DNA from: Lachnospiraceae bacterium
Lineage (GTDB): Bacteria; Bacillota_A; Clostridia; Lachnospirales; Lachnospiraceae
Direction of reading: 5' to 3'
NCBI GenBank assembly: GCA_024699595.1
Contig: JAILPG010000115.1
Coordinates: forward strand, 1-7,651
Length of the DNA: 7,651 bases
The notes beneath the pieces are model-generated. The model was not told the origin of the DNA and made no database searches. It was given only the letters and a program-made list of their open reading frames with translations. Every line of letters starts with the position of its first letter. The stretch's first letter is position 1. The translations under genes were made by a program, and so were the position numbers. Shown here piece after piece: positions 1 through 5,353 of the stretch.

Positions 1-170
1 CTGTCGGGATGAAGAAACAATTTCCGACTTTCCTGCATGAAACAGCCATGCTGTATGACAGGATATTTGTAAGTGCGGGGAAGGTCGGCTTCCAGATAGA
101 GCTTGCTCCCGATGATCTTGTAAGCGTCGTGGGATGTCATACGGGGGATGTTGTTTGTGATGCGGGGTAA
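1..170 (+). CDS. YbaK/EbsC-type Cys-tRNA(Pro)/aminoacyl-tRNA deacylase, C-terminal part (5' end outside window)
   Basis: The frame starting at position 3 is open from the window edge to a TAA at 168-170 and gives the last 55 residues of a protein. The stretch GMKKQFPTFLHETA followed by VSAGKVGFQIELAPDDLV matches the conserved C-terminal half of the YbaK/EbsC family as I recall it. In that family these segments follow the editing pocket. Known members hydrolyse Cys-tRNA(Pro), or other misacylated tRNAs, in the cytoplasm as trans-editing factors beside prolyl-tRNA synthetase. The catalytic lysine region lies upstream of the window and cannot be checked. The next gene starts 51 nt later and belongs to the same deacylase superfamily, so the two are probably co-transcribed. 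The family call is firm; substrate specificity cannot be read from this fragment. Confidence 0.85.
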   Translation, partial: VGMKKQFPTFLHETAMLYDRIFVSAGKVGFQIELAPDDLVSVVGCHTGDVVCDAG

Positions 171-221
171 CGAGGGTGTGAGGTATTAGAAGTTCCATAA
201 AAACGGAAGGAGAGATCTATC

Positions 222-767
222 ATGGAGTTATATAACGGAAGACCGGATGATATGGAGGGCAGGTTACCGAGAGAAGTGAGGACGTATGATCTTCTCGATG
301 CTCTGGGGATCAAATACCAGAGAACGGATCATGAGCGCGCCGACAACATGGAGGCCTGCAATGAGATAGATGCGGTGCTCGGTGTGATCATATGCAAGAA
401 CCTGTTTCTGTGCAACAGACAGAAAACAAACTTCTATCTGCTGATGATGCCGGGAGACAAGAAGTTTAAGACTAAGGAGCTGTCCTCGCAGATCAATTCC
501 GCAAGGCTGTCTTTTGCCGATGCTGATGATATGCTCAGATTCCTTGATATAGAACCGGGGGCGGTCAGCATCATGGGGCTTATGAATGATAAGGATCATC
601 AGGTGAAGCTTCTCATAGATGAGGACGTGCTTGAGGGGGAATATCTCGGATGTCATCCCTGTGTATGTACGTCAAGTCTTAAGATGAAGACAAGGGACGT
701 GATCGAGAAGTTCTTACCGGCGACCGGACATACCTATCAGACGGTGCATCTGGTGGGGGAGGATTGA
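222..767 (+). CDS. proX: Prolyl-tRNA editing protein, ProX/PrdX type (YbaK-like domain, Ala-tRNA(Pro) deacylase)
   Basis: This 181-residue protein is full length for the single-domain editing proteins that resemble the insertion domain of bacterial prolyl-tRNA synthetase. Visible family signatures are KNLFLCNRQKTNFYLLMMPGDKKF (in two parts, residues about 59-82), a PGAVSIMGLMND segment (about 111-122), a GCHPC motif (about 143-147) and the C-terminal FLPATGH. Known ProX/PrdX proteins hydrolyse Ala-tRNA(Pro) made in error by ProRS and act in the cytoplasm. The ATG at 222 is chosen because AAGGAGAG lies a few bases upstream. The preceding gene ends 51 nt upstream and is a YbaK-type deacylase, so this pair could cover both Cys and Ala mischarging. 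Substrate is inferred from the family, not seen directly. Confidence 0.88.
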   Translation: MELYNGRPDDMEGRLPREVRTYDLLDALGIKYQRTDHERADNMEACNEIDAVLGVIICKNLFLCNRQKTNFYLLMMPGDKKFKTKELSSQINSARLSFADADDMLRFLDIEPGAVSIMGLMNDKDHQVKLLIDEDVLEGEYLGCHPCVCTSSLKMKTRDVIEKFLPATGHTYQTVHLVGED

Positions 768-792
768 CATCTTGGGTGGAGGCAGATGTTTC

Positions 793-821
793 TTGTGACA
801 TAACGGATTCGCTCGTATAAT
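793..821 (+). promoter_or_regulatory. Promoter of upstream module copy (before pepD-like gene)
   Basis: TTGTGA (793-798) and a perfect TATAAT (816-821) are separated by 17 nt, the ideal spacing for a vegetative sigma-A promoter. The inner sequence ATTCGCTCG directly before TATAAT and the outer TCTTGTGACA recur almost unchanged at 2528-2560, so more than the two hexamers is conserved. Transcription would start near 828, inside the remnant small ORF, and lead into the dipeptidase gene at 899. Confidence 0.7.
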
Positions 822-825
822 TAAT

Positions 826-858
826 CTGGGATCTGCAGAAGCTTAGAGAAGAGCATGG
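826..858 (+). repeat. 33-bp direct repeat, copy 1
   Basis: Positions 826-858 are identical to 2700-2732. Both copies lie downstream of near-identical promoters, and together they bracket the dipeptidase gene. Just 3' of the identical block (to 868) the copies differ at only three bases, after which similarity stops. Confidence 0.9.
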
Positions 859-868
859 AAAAGGATAA
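827..868 (+). pseudogene. Remnant 3' end of the small module ORF (last 13 codons)
   Basis: In the frame TGG (827) to TAA (866-868) this reads WDLQKLREEHGKG and stop, exactly the C-terminus of the 49-codon ORF at 2593-2742. Upstream in frame there is only LI and then a stop inside the -10 box, with no start codon, so it cannot be expressed as a normal gene. Compared with the downstream copy, about 135 bp between the -10 box and this segment are missing. The three differences from the other copy (GGA/GGT, GGA/GGC, TAA/TGA) are all silent, which suggests the segment was once translated. It could instead be a small non-coding repeat that happens to be open in this frame. Confidence 0.45.
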
Positions 869-898
869 ATCTTAACGGAACGAAAGCGGAATATATTT

Positions 899-2488
899 AT
901 GAAGAATAAGATAATTGCTGCCGTTACCATTATTGCAATGTCATCCTTGGTGTTGGCCGGTTGTGCCGGGATCAACATCAGGGTTAACTATGTCAATAAT
1001 ACGGATAACGAACAGCCGGAACGTGAATATGATTATGATTATGAGGAGCTTGCCGACATCACGGTGCAGAATTTTCTCAGTATTGCAAAAATACCGAGAC
1101 CATCGCATCACGAGGAAAAGATCGGTGAGTTTTTCATGGAATGGGCAGAGAGCAAAGGCTATGAGCCTGTACGGGACGACGTCGGCAACGTGATATTTGA
1201 TGTCCCTGCGACCGCAGGATTTGAGGACTATCCGCTGACCGCACTTCAGGTGCACATGGATATGGTCTGTACAGCGGATGAGGGAGTGGATTTCGATCCT
1301 TTAAATGACCCGATTAATGTGATCGTTGATAAGGATGCCGGAATTATCACCGCAGAGGGAACAAGCCTCGGTGCCGATGACGGGATCGGTGATGCGATAG
1401 TCATGACTCTGGTTTCCGAAGACATAGCACACGGACCGCTCAGAGTCATCATCACGGTCAATGAGGAAGACGGTATGGACGGCACGTTCGGGCTTGATCC
1501 CAAATGGCTTGAAGCCCCCAAATACCTCATCAATCTTGATAATGAAGCCTCAGATGAGGTCCTTGTAAGTACTGCTGCAGGTAATCTGATAACGGCATAC
1601 GGTGCGGTCTCATCAGACACACCGGCAGGGGATACGGCAGTAAGTATCTCTATTAAGGGACTGCTTGGCGGACATTCGGGTACGGAGATCGATAAGGGAC
1701 GTCTTAACGGGACCATAGCGCTCGTGAAGCTTCTCGATGATCTGAGGACTGAAGGGATCGCCTATGAGCTTGCCTCTTTTTCAGGCGGAAAGGCCAATAA
1801 TGCAATACCGGCGATCGCCCAGGCGGATATCGTGATAAACGCAGATGACAGGGAGACTCTGGAGTCACTCTGCGCGGCATATGAAGATGATCTGAAGGAG
1901 CAGTATAAAGGGATCGAAGAAGGCATAAGTATCACGGTAAGTGAGACCGACACGCCAAAGTGGGTCATAAATGGGACAGATCTCGATAACATGATCAAAT
2001 ATGTAATTTCGGTGATCGACGGGGTATATACCTGGTCCGAAGATATGGAAGATCTTGTCGAAAGCTCGGCTAACCTGGGGGTTATGTCAGTTGATCCTGA
2101 GGAGGGTTTTAAGGCTGTATCGTATGTGAGAAGTTCCGATGCCGCAAAGCTTGCGGAGATCATAGAGTATGATACGGATCTTGCAGAGGAGTGCGGCTAT
2201 GAGATAAATAATGTTAAGTCTGCGGATCCGTGGAAATATGATCCCGACAGCAGGCTGCTTGATATGACCAAAAGGATCTACAGGGATATTAACGGTGAGG
2301 ATATAAAGGTCGTTGCGGTCCATGCTGGCCTTGAATGCGGTACGTATGCTTCGATGAACCCGGATCTTGATATGATAAGTATCGGACCGGATATAAGCGA
2401 TGCGCATACAACCCGTGAGACGCTGCATATTTCCACCCTGCCGAACCTTTTGCACCTGATAACGGAACTGCTTAGGGAGTGCAGATGA
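899..2488 (+). CDS. pepD: PepD-like M20 family aminoacyl-histidine dipeptidase, predicted lipoprotein
   Basis: The 529-residue product begins with a lipoprotein signal peptide: two lysines, a hydrophobic core and the lipobox LAGC with Cys22. The mature protein should therefore be anchored outside the membrane. After a short polar, acidic linker (about 30-50) comes a complete metallopeptidase: HMDMV (119-123, metal ligand His119), GADDG (158-162, bridging Asp160), NEED (188-191, catalytic and ligand Glu), LINLD (Asp214), GGHSG (257-261) in the lid domain, HAGLEC (475-480), and His503 in the C-terminal AH motif, about 27 residues from the end as in E. coli PepD. All expected dizinc ligands appear present, so it is probably active on dipeptides. 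PepD relatives are usually cytoplasmic, so the lipobox is unusual. The start fits the signal peptide, but the ribosome site (AGCGGA, 885-890) is weak. It is flanked by the direct-repeat modules at 793-868 and 2530-2742. Confidence 0.9.
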   Translation: MKNKIIAAVTIIAMSSLVLAGCAGINIRVNYVNNTDNEQPEREYDYDYEELADITVQNFLSIAKIPRPSHHEEKIGEFFMEWAESKGYEPVRDDVGNVIFDVPATAGFEDYPLTALQVHMDMVCTADEGVDFDPLNDPINVIVDKDAGIITAEGTSLGADDGIGDAIVMTLVSEDIAHGPLRVIITVNEEDGMDGTFGLDPKWLEAPKYLINLDNEASDEVLVSTAAGNLITAYGAVSSDTPAGDTAVSISIKGLLGGHSGTEIDKGRLNGTIALVKLLDDLRTEGIAYELASFSGGKANNAIPAIAQADIVINADDRETLESLCAAYEDDLKEQYKGIEEGISITVSETDTPKWVINGTDLDNMIKYVISVIDGVYTWSEDMEDLVESSANLGVMSVDPEEGFKAVSYVRSSDAAKLAEIIEYDTDLAEECGYEINNVKSADPWKYDPDSRLLDMTKRIYRDINGEDIKVVAVHAGLECGTYASMNPDLDMISIGPDISDAHTTRETLHISTLPNLLHLITELLRECR

Positions 2489-2529
2489 TGCTTCCTTCTG
2501 AGCCTGCTTGAGATTTAGAAAATAGAATC

Positions 2530-2560
2530 TTGTGACACAACGTGTATTCGCTCGTATAAT
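2530..2560 (+). promoter_or_regulatory. Promoter of downstream module copy (before small ORF and GG-leader peptide)
   Basis: TTGTGA (2530-2535) and TATAAT (2555-2560) match the promoter at 793-821, including TCTTGTGACA on the 5' side and ATTCGCTCG before the -10 box. The spacer here is 19 nt rather than 17 because two extra bases follow the shared AACG. That spacing is less than ideal for sigma-A and may make this copy weaker or dependent on a regulator. The start point would be near 2567, just before the inverted repeat. Confidence 0.6.
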
Positions 2561-2574
2561 AAAAACAGGAGATG

Positions 2575-2600
2575 GTTAACATCTGTTTACAGATGTTAAC
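2575..2600. promoter_or_regulatory. Perfect 11-bp inverted repeat: candidate operator or 5'-UTR hairpin
   Basis: The arms GTTAACATCTG (2575-2585) and CAGATGTTAAC (2590-2600) are perfectly complementary around the 4-nt centre TTTA. The element begins 14 bp after the -10 box, a typical place for a repressor operator. As RNA it would form an 11-bp stem close to the 5' end of the transcript, and the ATG at 2593 lies inside its 3' arm. It is absent from the upstream module copy. I recognise no regulator family for it. Confidence 0.65.
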
Positions 2601-2742
2601 GAGTGCTTTACCGCCTCTTCCCGGAGTAGATCATTGGTTTACAATAAATCCGGATCTTTTTGCAAGAGCCCTGGGACAGTCCACGAAGATGATAAACGAC
2701 TGGGATCTGCAGAAGCTTAGAGAAGAGCATGGTAAAGGCTGA
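2593..2742 (+). CDS. Small ORF of the repeated module, 49 residues, unknown function
   Basis: The frame from ATG 2593 to TGA 2740-2742 encodes 49 residues, starting MLTSALPPLPGVDHWF and ending WDLQKLREEHGKG. I do not recognise the family; the sequence is soluble-looking with an amphipathic, charged C-terminus. Support for coding comes from the truncated copy at 827-868, where the last 13 residues are identical and the only base changes are silent. The start is unsure. ATG 2593 has no ribosome site at normal distance and lies in the hairpin arm. ATG 2572 in the same frame abuts AGGAG with no spacing and would add seven residues. It may thus be a leader ORF, a translationally regulated peptide, or the 3' end of a larger lost gene. 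It ends 23 nt before the GG-leader peptide gene, within that gene's leader transcript. Confidence 0.4.
   Translation: MLTSALPPLPGVDHWFTINPDLFARALGQSTKMINDWDLQKLREEHGKG
2700..2732 (+). repeat. 33-bp direct repeat, copy 2
   Basis: This block is identical to 826-858 and covers the 3' end of the small ORF. The two copies lie 1,874 bp apart and flank the dipeptidase gene. Confidence 0.9.
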
Positions 2743-2765
2743 TATATATGTATAAGGAGGCAAAA

Positions 2766-2984
2766 ATGAAAGAGGACAAAAAGTTATTAAACGAAAATCT
2801 TGAGATGGTCAGCGGCGGTACCGGTGAGGATGCAGAGGGGGGGATATTTGGTCCTACAGATTATCATCCCGAGTACGGACATGTATGCAGAAATTGCCAC
2901 TATGAATGGTCCAGTTCGATTAAGGACGAGCGGATGTGCTCAAAGTGCCATTCACACGAAATAGATACTTTTCAAATTAAGTAA
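2766..2984 (+). CDS. Double-glycine leader peptide with zinc-ribbon-like core (putative exported peptide or RiPP-like precursor)
   Basis: The 72-residue product starts with MKEDKKLLNENLEMVSGG, a charged then amphipathic leader ending in SGG at 16-18. That is the layout of bacteriocin-type GG leaders cut by C39-peptidase ABC transporters. The remaining 54 residues begin Gly/Asp/Glu-rich and then hold CxxC at 41-44 and CxxC at 58-61, with 13 residues between. Nearby histidines are at 34, 39, 45, 62 and 64. This is a typical zinc-ribbon spacing. The strong site AAGGAGG (2754-2760) fixes the ATG at 2766; an in-frame ATG at 2748 lies upstream of that site and is unlikely. No transporter or maturation enzyme is encoded in the window. 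A small cytoplasmic zinc-ribbon protein with a chance LNENLEMVSGG start is the main alternative, but the leader match is good. Confidence 0.75.
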   Translation: MKEDKKLLNENLEMVSGGTGEDAEGGIFGPTDYHPEYGHVCRNCHYEWSSSIKDERMCSKCHSHEIDTFQIK

Positions 2985-3043
2985 GTGAACTGCGATGAGG
3001 ATGATGTGAGAGGGTACCTAAAAGAAAAAGAAGGCCACAAAAA

Positions 3044-3068
3044 CACCGGACTTTTAGAAAGTCCGGTG
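3044..3068 (-). terminator. Strong hairpin, terminator-like only on the minus strand
   Basis: CACCGGACTTT (3044-3054) pairs perfectly with AAAGTCCGGTG (3058-3068) around a 3-nt loop. On the plus strand it is followed by GATAACTGA, with no T-run. On the minus strand it is followed directly by TTTTTGTGG and further T-rich sequence, so it reads as an intrinsic terminator there. No convincing minus-strand gene feeds into it. For plus-strand transcripts it could protect the 3' end of the preceding mRNA. Confidence 0.5.
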
Positions 3069-3102
3069 GATAACTGATGCAGGATCATCGGAGTGAGAGA
3101 TC

Positions 3103-3330
3103 ATGTTTGGGATGCGGTTTCGTAAAAAAGAGATTAATGAAGCGATCAGGTTTGATCCGGATACCCAGTATGCGGTAATAAGGAGTTCCATCTGCACCGG
3201 AGAGAAGGTTGCGGGATTCAAGAATAAGATGGACGGGCATTTTACCGAAGTGATGCTTATCCGGGATTCGGAAGATGAGAGGCGCTTTAAGGAGATGTAC
3301 GGACTCGATATCGTCAAGGTGGAGTATTGA
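3103..3330 (+). CDS. Conserved small protein of unknown function (75 residues)
   Basis: The short, charged, soluble product contains the pattern YAVIRSSICTGEKVAGFKN (about residues 22-40), then DGHFTEVMLIR and MYGLDIVKVEY at the C-terminus. I recall near-identical small proteins in many Clostridia, sometimes carrying unrelated automatic names, but no experimentally known function. There is no signal peptide or membrane segment. It has a single cysteine, in SICTG. The ATG at 3103 has a GGAGTGAG ribosome site (3090-3097). It precedes the SCP2-like gene by 53 nt and both lie between the hairpin at 3044 and the terminator at 3733, so they probably form one unit. Confidence 0.75.
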   Translation: MFGMRFRKKEINEAIRFDPDTQYAVIRSSICTGEKVAGFKNKMDGHFTEVMLIRDSEDERRFKEMYGLDIVKVEY

Positions 3331-3383
3331 GGTATGCAGTTGTGAGGGCTGTATGTTTGAGAAGTGTAAAGGAGGAGATGAAA

Positions 3384-3707
3384 ATGACATTTGATGAACT
3401 GCTTGCTAAGGTTAGAGCAAAGGCTGAAGGTGTTGATGTGTCGGACAGCGGTTTTCTTGCCGTACAGGTAAACATTACGGGCAAGAACGAGGGTGTGTTC
3501 TATGTAGAGGTCAAGGATCACAGGATCAACATTGAGCCGTATGAGTATATTGACAGAAACTGTGCCCTCACGATGAACATGACGGATTTTAATAAGCTGA
3601 TAGACGGAAAGCTTGATCCGATCCTTGCATTTACTACAGGAAAGCTCAAGGTTGAAGGCGATGCGGGCAAGGCTCTGGAGTTCTCAAAGATCTTAAGAAA
3701 ACGCTGA
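3384..3707 (+). CDS. SCP2-like sterol/lipid carrier domain protein
   Basis: This 107-residue single-domain protein matches the SCP-2 fold family, small cytoplasmic proteins with a hydrophobic tunnel that bind lipids or acyl-CoA. The most telling segment is the C-terminal part LIDGKLDPILAFTTGKLKVEGDAGKALE, in two pieces around residues 70-98. It follows the family pattern of a helix, a turn with GKL..., and the strand KVEGD. Bacterial members of this length are widespread, but their ligands are mostly unknown. The ATG at 3384 is chosen because GGAGG (3371-3375) lies 8 nt upstream; ATG 3378 is too close, and the upstream TTG at 3327 overlaps the previous stop and is implausible. The gene ends at a hairpin and a terminator. 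Confidence 0.85.
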   Translation: MTFDELLAKVRAKAEGVDVSDSGFLAVQVNITGKNEGVFYVEVKDHRINIEPYEYIDRNCALTMNMTDFNKLIDGKLDPILAFTTGKLKVEGDAGKALEFSKILRKR

Positions 3708-3719
3708 GCTGTCAGCGTT
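3700..3719 (+). other. Hairpin overlapping the SCP2-like gene stop codon
   Basis: AACGCTGA (3700-3707) pairs perfectly with TCAGCGTT (3712-3719) around a 4-nt loop. The 5' arm contains the stop codon. No T-run follows, so this alone is not a terminator, but it stands just ahead of the one at 3733 and may assist it or protect the 3' end. Confidence 0.5.
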
Positions 3720-3732
3720 CATCTATAGCAAC

Positions 3733-3763
3733 AAAAAAGGTCGCATGGTGCGGCTTTTTTTTT
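3733..3763 (+). terminator. Rho-independent terminator after the SCP2-like gene
   Basis: A run of A, then GGTCGCA, the loop TGG and TGCGGC, followed by nine T, forms a GC-containing stem with one wobble pair and a long U-tract. The A-run on the 5' side makes it workable in both directions. It separates the small-gene unit from the PAS-GGDEF operon. Confidence 0.9.
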
Positions 3764-3846
3764 CGGGTTCATCTTTGCTATCATTCCGATAAATGCAAAC
3801 TAATAGGACCACATTTTTACATCTATACGCAATGTATTTACAAAAA

Positions 3847-3875
3847 TTGAAAAAAGCCCCCCTGTTGTGTAAAAT
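3847..3875 (+). promoter_or_regulatory. Sigma-A-type promoter of the PAS-GGDEF/sirtuin operon
   Basis: TTGAAA (3847-3852) and TAAAAT (3870-3875) are separated by exactly 17 nt, in an AT-rich region straight after a terminator. The predicted start near 3882 leaves a short leader of under 40 nt before the ATG at 3919, with room only for a small weak hairpin (3884-3901) and no riboswitch. Confidence 0.7.
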
Positions 3876-3918
3876 ATATGCAAATAGGCGGATTAGCCTG
3901 TGATGAAAGGGTATTTCT

Positions 3919-5334
3919 ATGAACATGACGGTAGAGCTGTTTGACAGCATCATCAACACTTCGCAGGACTGTGTCTTCTGGAAGGACAGTGAGCGGAGAT
4001 TTCTTGGCGTGAATCAGGCATTCCTTGATTTCTACGGCTTTGAATCCGCGGATGTACTGATCGGAAAGACGGATGAGGATATGGGATGGCATTCGGATCC
4101 GGAGCCTTTCCGTCAGGATGAGCTGCGCGTCCTTTCGGGCAGGAGTACCTACAAGGTGCAGGGAAAATGTGTGATCCGCGGTGAGGAGCGCGACATCATC
4201 GCCTCAAAGCGTCCGTTGTATGAAGGCGATAATATAGTCGGCCTCGTAGGGAGCTTTGTGGACATCACTGAAGTCCTCAGAAGGAGAAACGGTCTTGACA
4301 GCGCCCAGGTGGTATATCCGATCGAAAAGCTCAGGAAGTACGATTATTTTGACCATATCATCGATGAGATAAGCCTTGATGAGATCCTGGATCCGCTGAC
4401 GGGCGTGCTGTCGAGAAGCTATTCCATGAAGTTTGTCAATCATCTGATCCATGACCATATCCCGTTTACGTTTGCGATGATAGATCTTGATAATTTCAAG
4501 TTCATTAATGACAGCTTCGGGCATGTCTGCGGCGATCTTGTCCTTAAACATGTATCAAAAGGGCTTGCTGAGGCTGCGGAGGGTATCGGTCTTGTGGGGC
4601 GTTTCGGCGGTGATGAGCTGCTTCTTGTGAATCTGAGAGATACGGATATGGAGGGAAAGACCTCATTTTTTGAAAAGCTTTATACGGGATCTGAGGCGCT
4701 CAGGCATTCTATAGATTTCGGTATCGGCTCAGCCCTTATCACGGCTACGTCGGGCTGTGCAACTTTTCCTGCTGATGCCGATAATTTCAATGACTTATTC
4801 GGGCTCATCGACAAGATGCTGTATCTCGGAAAGGGCAGAGGACGCGATTGTTTTACCATATACAAAAAAGATGAGCACCAGGATATCGAGATAGCACAGA
4901 TCGCAAAGCGGGGGATCTTTGGCGAGATGAAGGAGCTAAGGATCCAGGTGAACAGAGCGGAAGGCCTTGTCAATAAGCTCAAGGCTGCGATGCCGTATAT
5001 CGGTGAGATGCTGCAGGTTAAGGATATGTATTATGTCACGGCAGACGGCAGGATGAGGTCTGTGATGAATCCTGCATTTGAAGCTTCGGCAGATGATATA
5101 GGGTGTCTTATGAAGGAGGATGTGTTTGCCGAAAGGACGCTTGAGCGCGTCGAGAAGGAAACGCCGGTTTTCTACCGGGCACTGACGGATAACGGATTGT
5201 CCTCTGCACTCATCATGCGTTTTGGGGCGGATACGGATGGCGGTTATCTCATATGTGCCGTTGAGCGAAGCTACCGTATATGGCAGGAGAATGAATGCGC
5301 GATCCTTTATTACCTTACGGGGCTGCTTGGGTGA
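3919..5334 (+). CDS. PAS-GGDEF diguanylate cyclase-like protein with C-terminal sensor-like domain
   Basis: The 471-residue product has no membrane segment, so it should be a cytoplasmic sensor. An N-terminal PAS domain (about 1-118) shows DCVFWKD, RFLGVNQAFLDFYG and the closing GLVGSFVDITE. The GGDEF domain (about 155-317) has DPLTG (158-162), the metal and substrate segment DLDNFKFIND (189-198), GH at 201-202, and the signature GGDEL at 230-234, with Leu instead of Phe at the last place. The allosteric RxxD site expected just before the signature is absent (GIGL at that place), so product inhibition there is unlikely. Residues about 345-471 form an additional domain resembling the GAF-like tails seen in such proteins; this is tentative. 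GAAAGGG (3905-3911) supports the ATG at 3919. The catalytic Asp and Glu are kept, so c-di-GMP synthesis is plausible. The sirtuin gene follows after 19 nt. Confidence 0.88.
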   Translation: MNMTVELFDSIINTSQDCVFWKDSERRFLGVNQAFLDFYGFESADVLIGKTDEDMGWHSDPEPFRQDELRVLSGRSTYKVQGKCVIRGEERDIIASKRPLYEGDNIVGLVGSFVDITEVLRRRNGLDSAQVVYPIEKLRKYDYFDHIIDEISLDEILDPLTGVLSRSYSMKFVNHLIHDHIPFTFAMIDLDNFKFINDSFGHVCGDLVLKHVSKGLAEAAEGIGLVGRFGGDELLLVNLRDTDMEGKTSFFEKLYTGSEALRHSIDFGIGSALITATSGCATFPADADNFNDLFGLIDKMLYLGKGRGRDCFTIYKKDEHQDIEIAQIAKRGIFGEMKELRIQVNRAEGLVNKLKAAMPYIGEMLQVKDMYYVTADGRMRSVMNPAFEASADDIGCLMKEDVFAERTLERVEKETPVFYRALTDNGLSSALIMRFGADTDGGYLICAVERSYRIWQENECAILYYLTGLLG

Positions 5335-5353
5335 TTGCCAAAAAGGAGTTTGT

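Noticed and set aside
831..846. Adjacent PstI and HindIII sites (CTGCAGAAGCTT) suggesting cloning-vector sequence
   Set aside because: The same bases occur in both module copies as codons of the small ORF, and the surroundings are natural genomic sequence.
1246..1716. Minus-strand open frame of 156 codons inside the dipeptidase gene
   Set aside because: It is Ser/Pro-rich with low complexity, has no motif, and lies fully inside a well-supported coding region.
791..2742. Insertion sequence or transposon carrying the dipeptidase
   Set aside because: There is no transposase, no terminal inverted repeats and no short target duplication at the module borders; the repeats are direct and contain promoters.
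2748..2765. Earlier ATG for the GG-leader peptide
   Set aside because: The ribosome site AAGGAGG lies downstream of this ATG and would then be inside the coding region.
3327..3383. Earlier TTG start for the SCP2-like protein
   Set aside because: It overlaps the previous stop codon and adds residues not typical of the domain; the GGAGG at 3371 fits the ATG at 3384.
3054..3521. Minus-strand open frame of 155 codons across two small plus-strand genes
   Set aside because: Both plus-strand genes have family-level similarity and good ribosome sites. Only the nearby minus-strand terminator-like hairpin hints at antisense RNA, which is reported as a finding instead.
3764..3918. Possible c-di-GMP riboswitch before the PAS-GGDEF gene
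   Set aside because: The promoter at 3847-3875 leaves under 40 nt of leader, with only a weak 6-bp hairpin; I see none of the conserved riboswitch core.
5222..5353. Earlier TTG start for the sirtuin inside the PAS-GGDEF gene
   Set aside because: It would overlap the preceding gene by more than 100 bp, while GTG 5354 has a well-spaced AAAAGGAG site.
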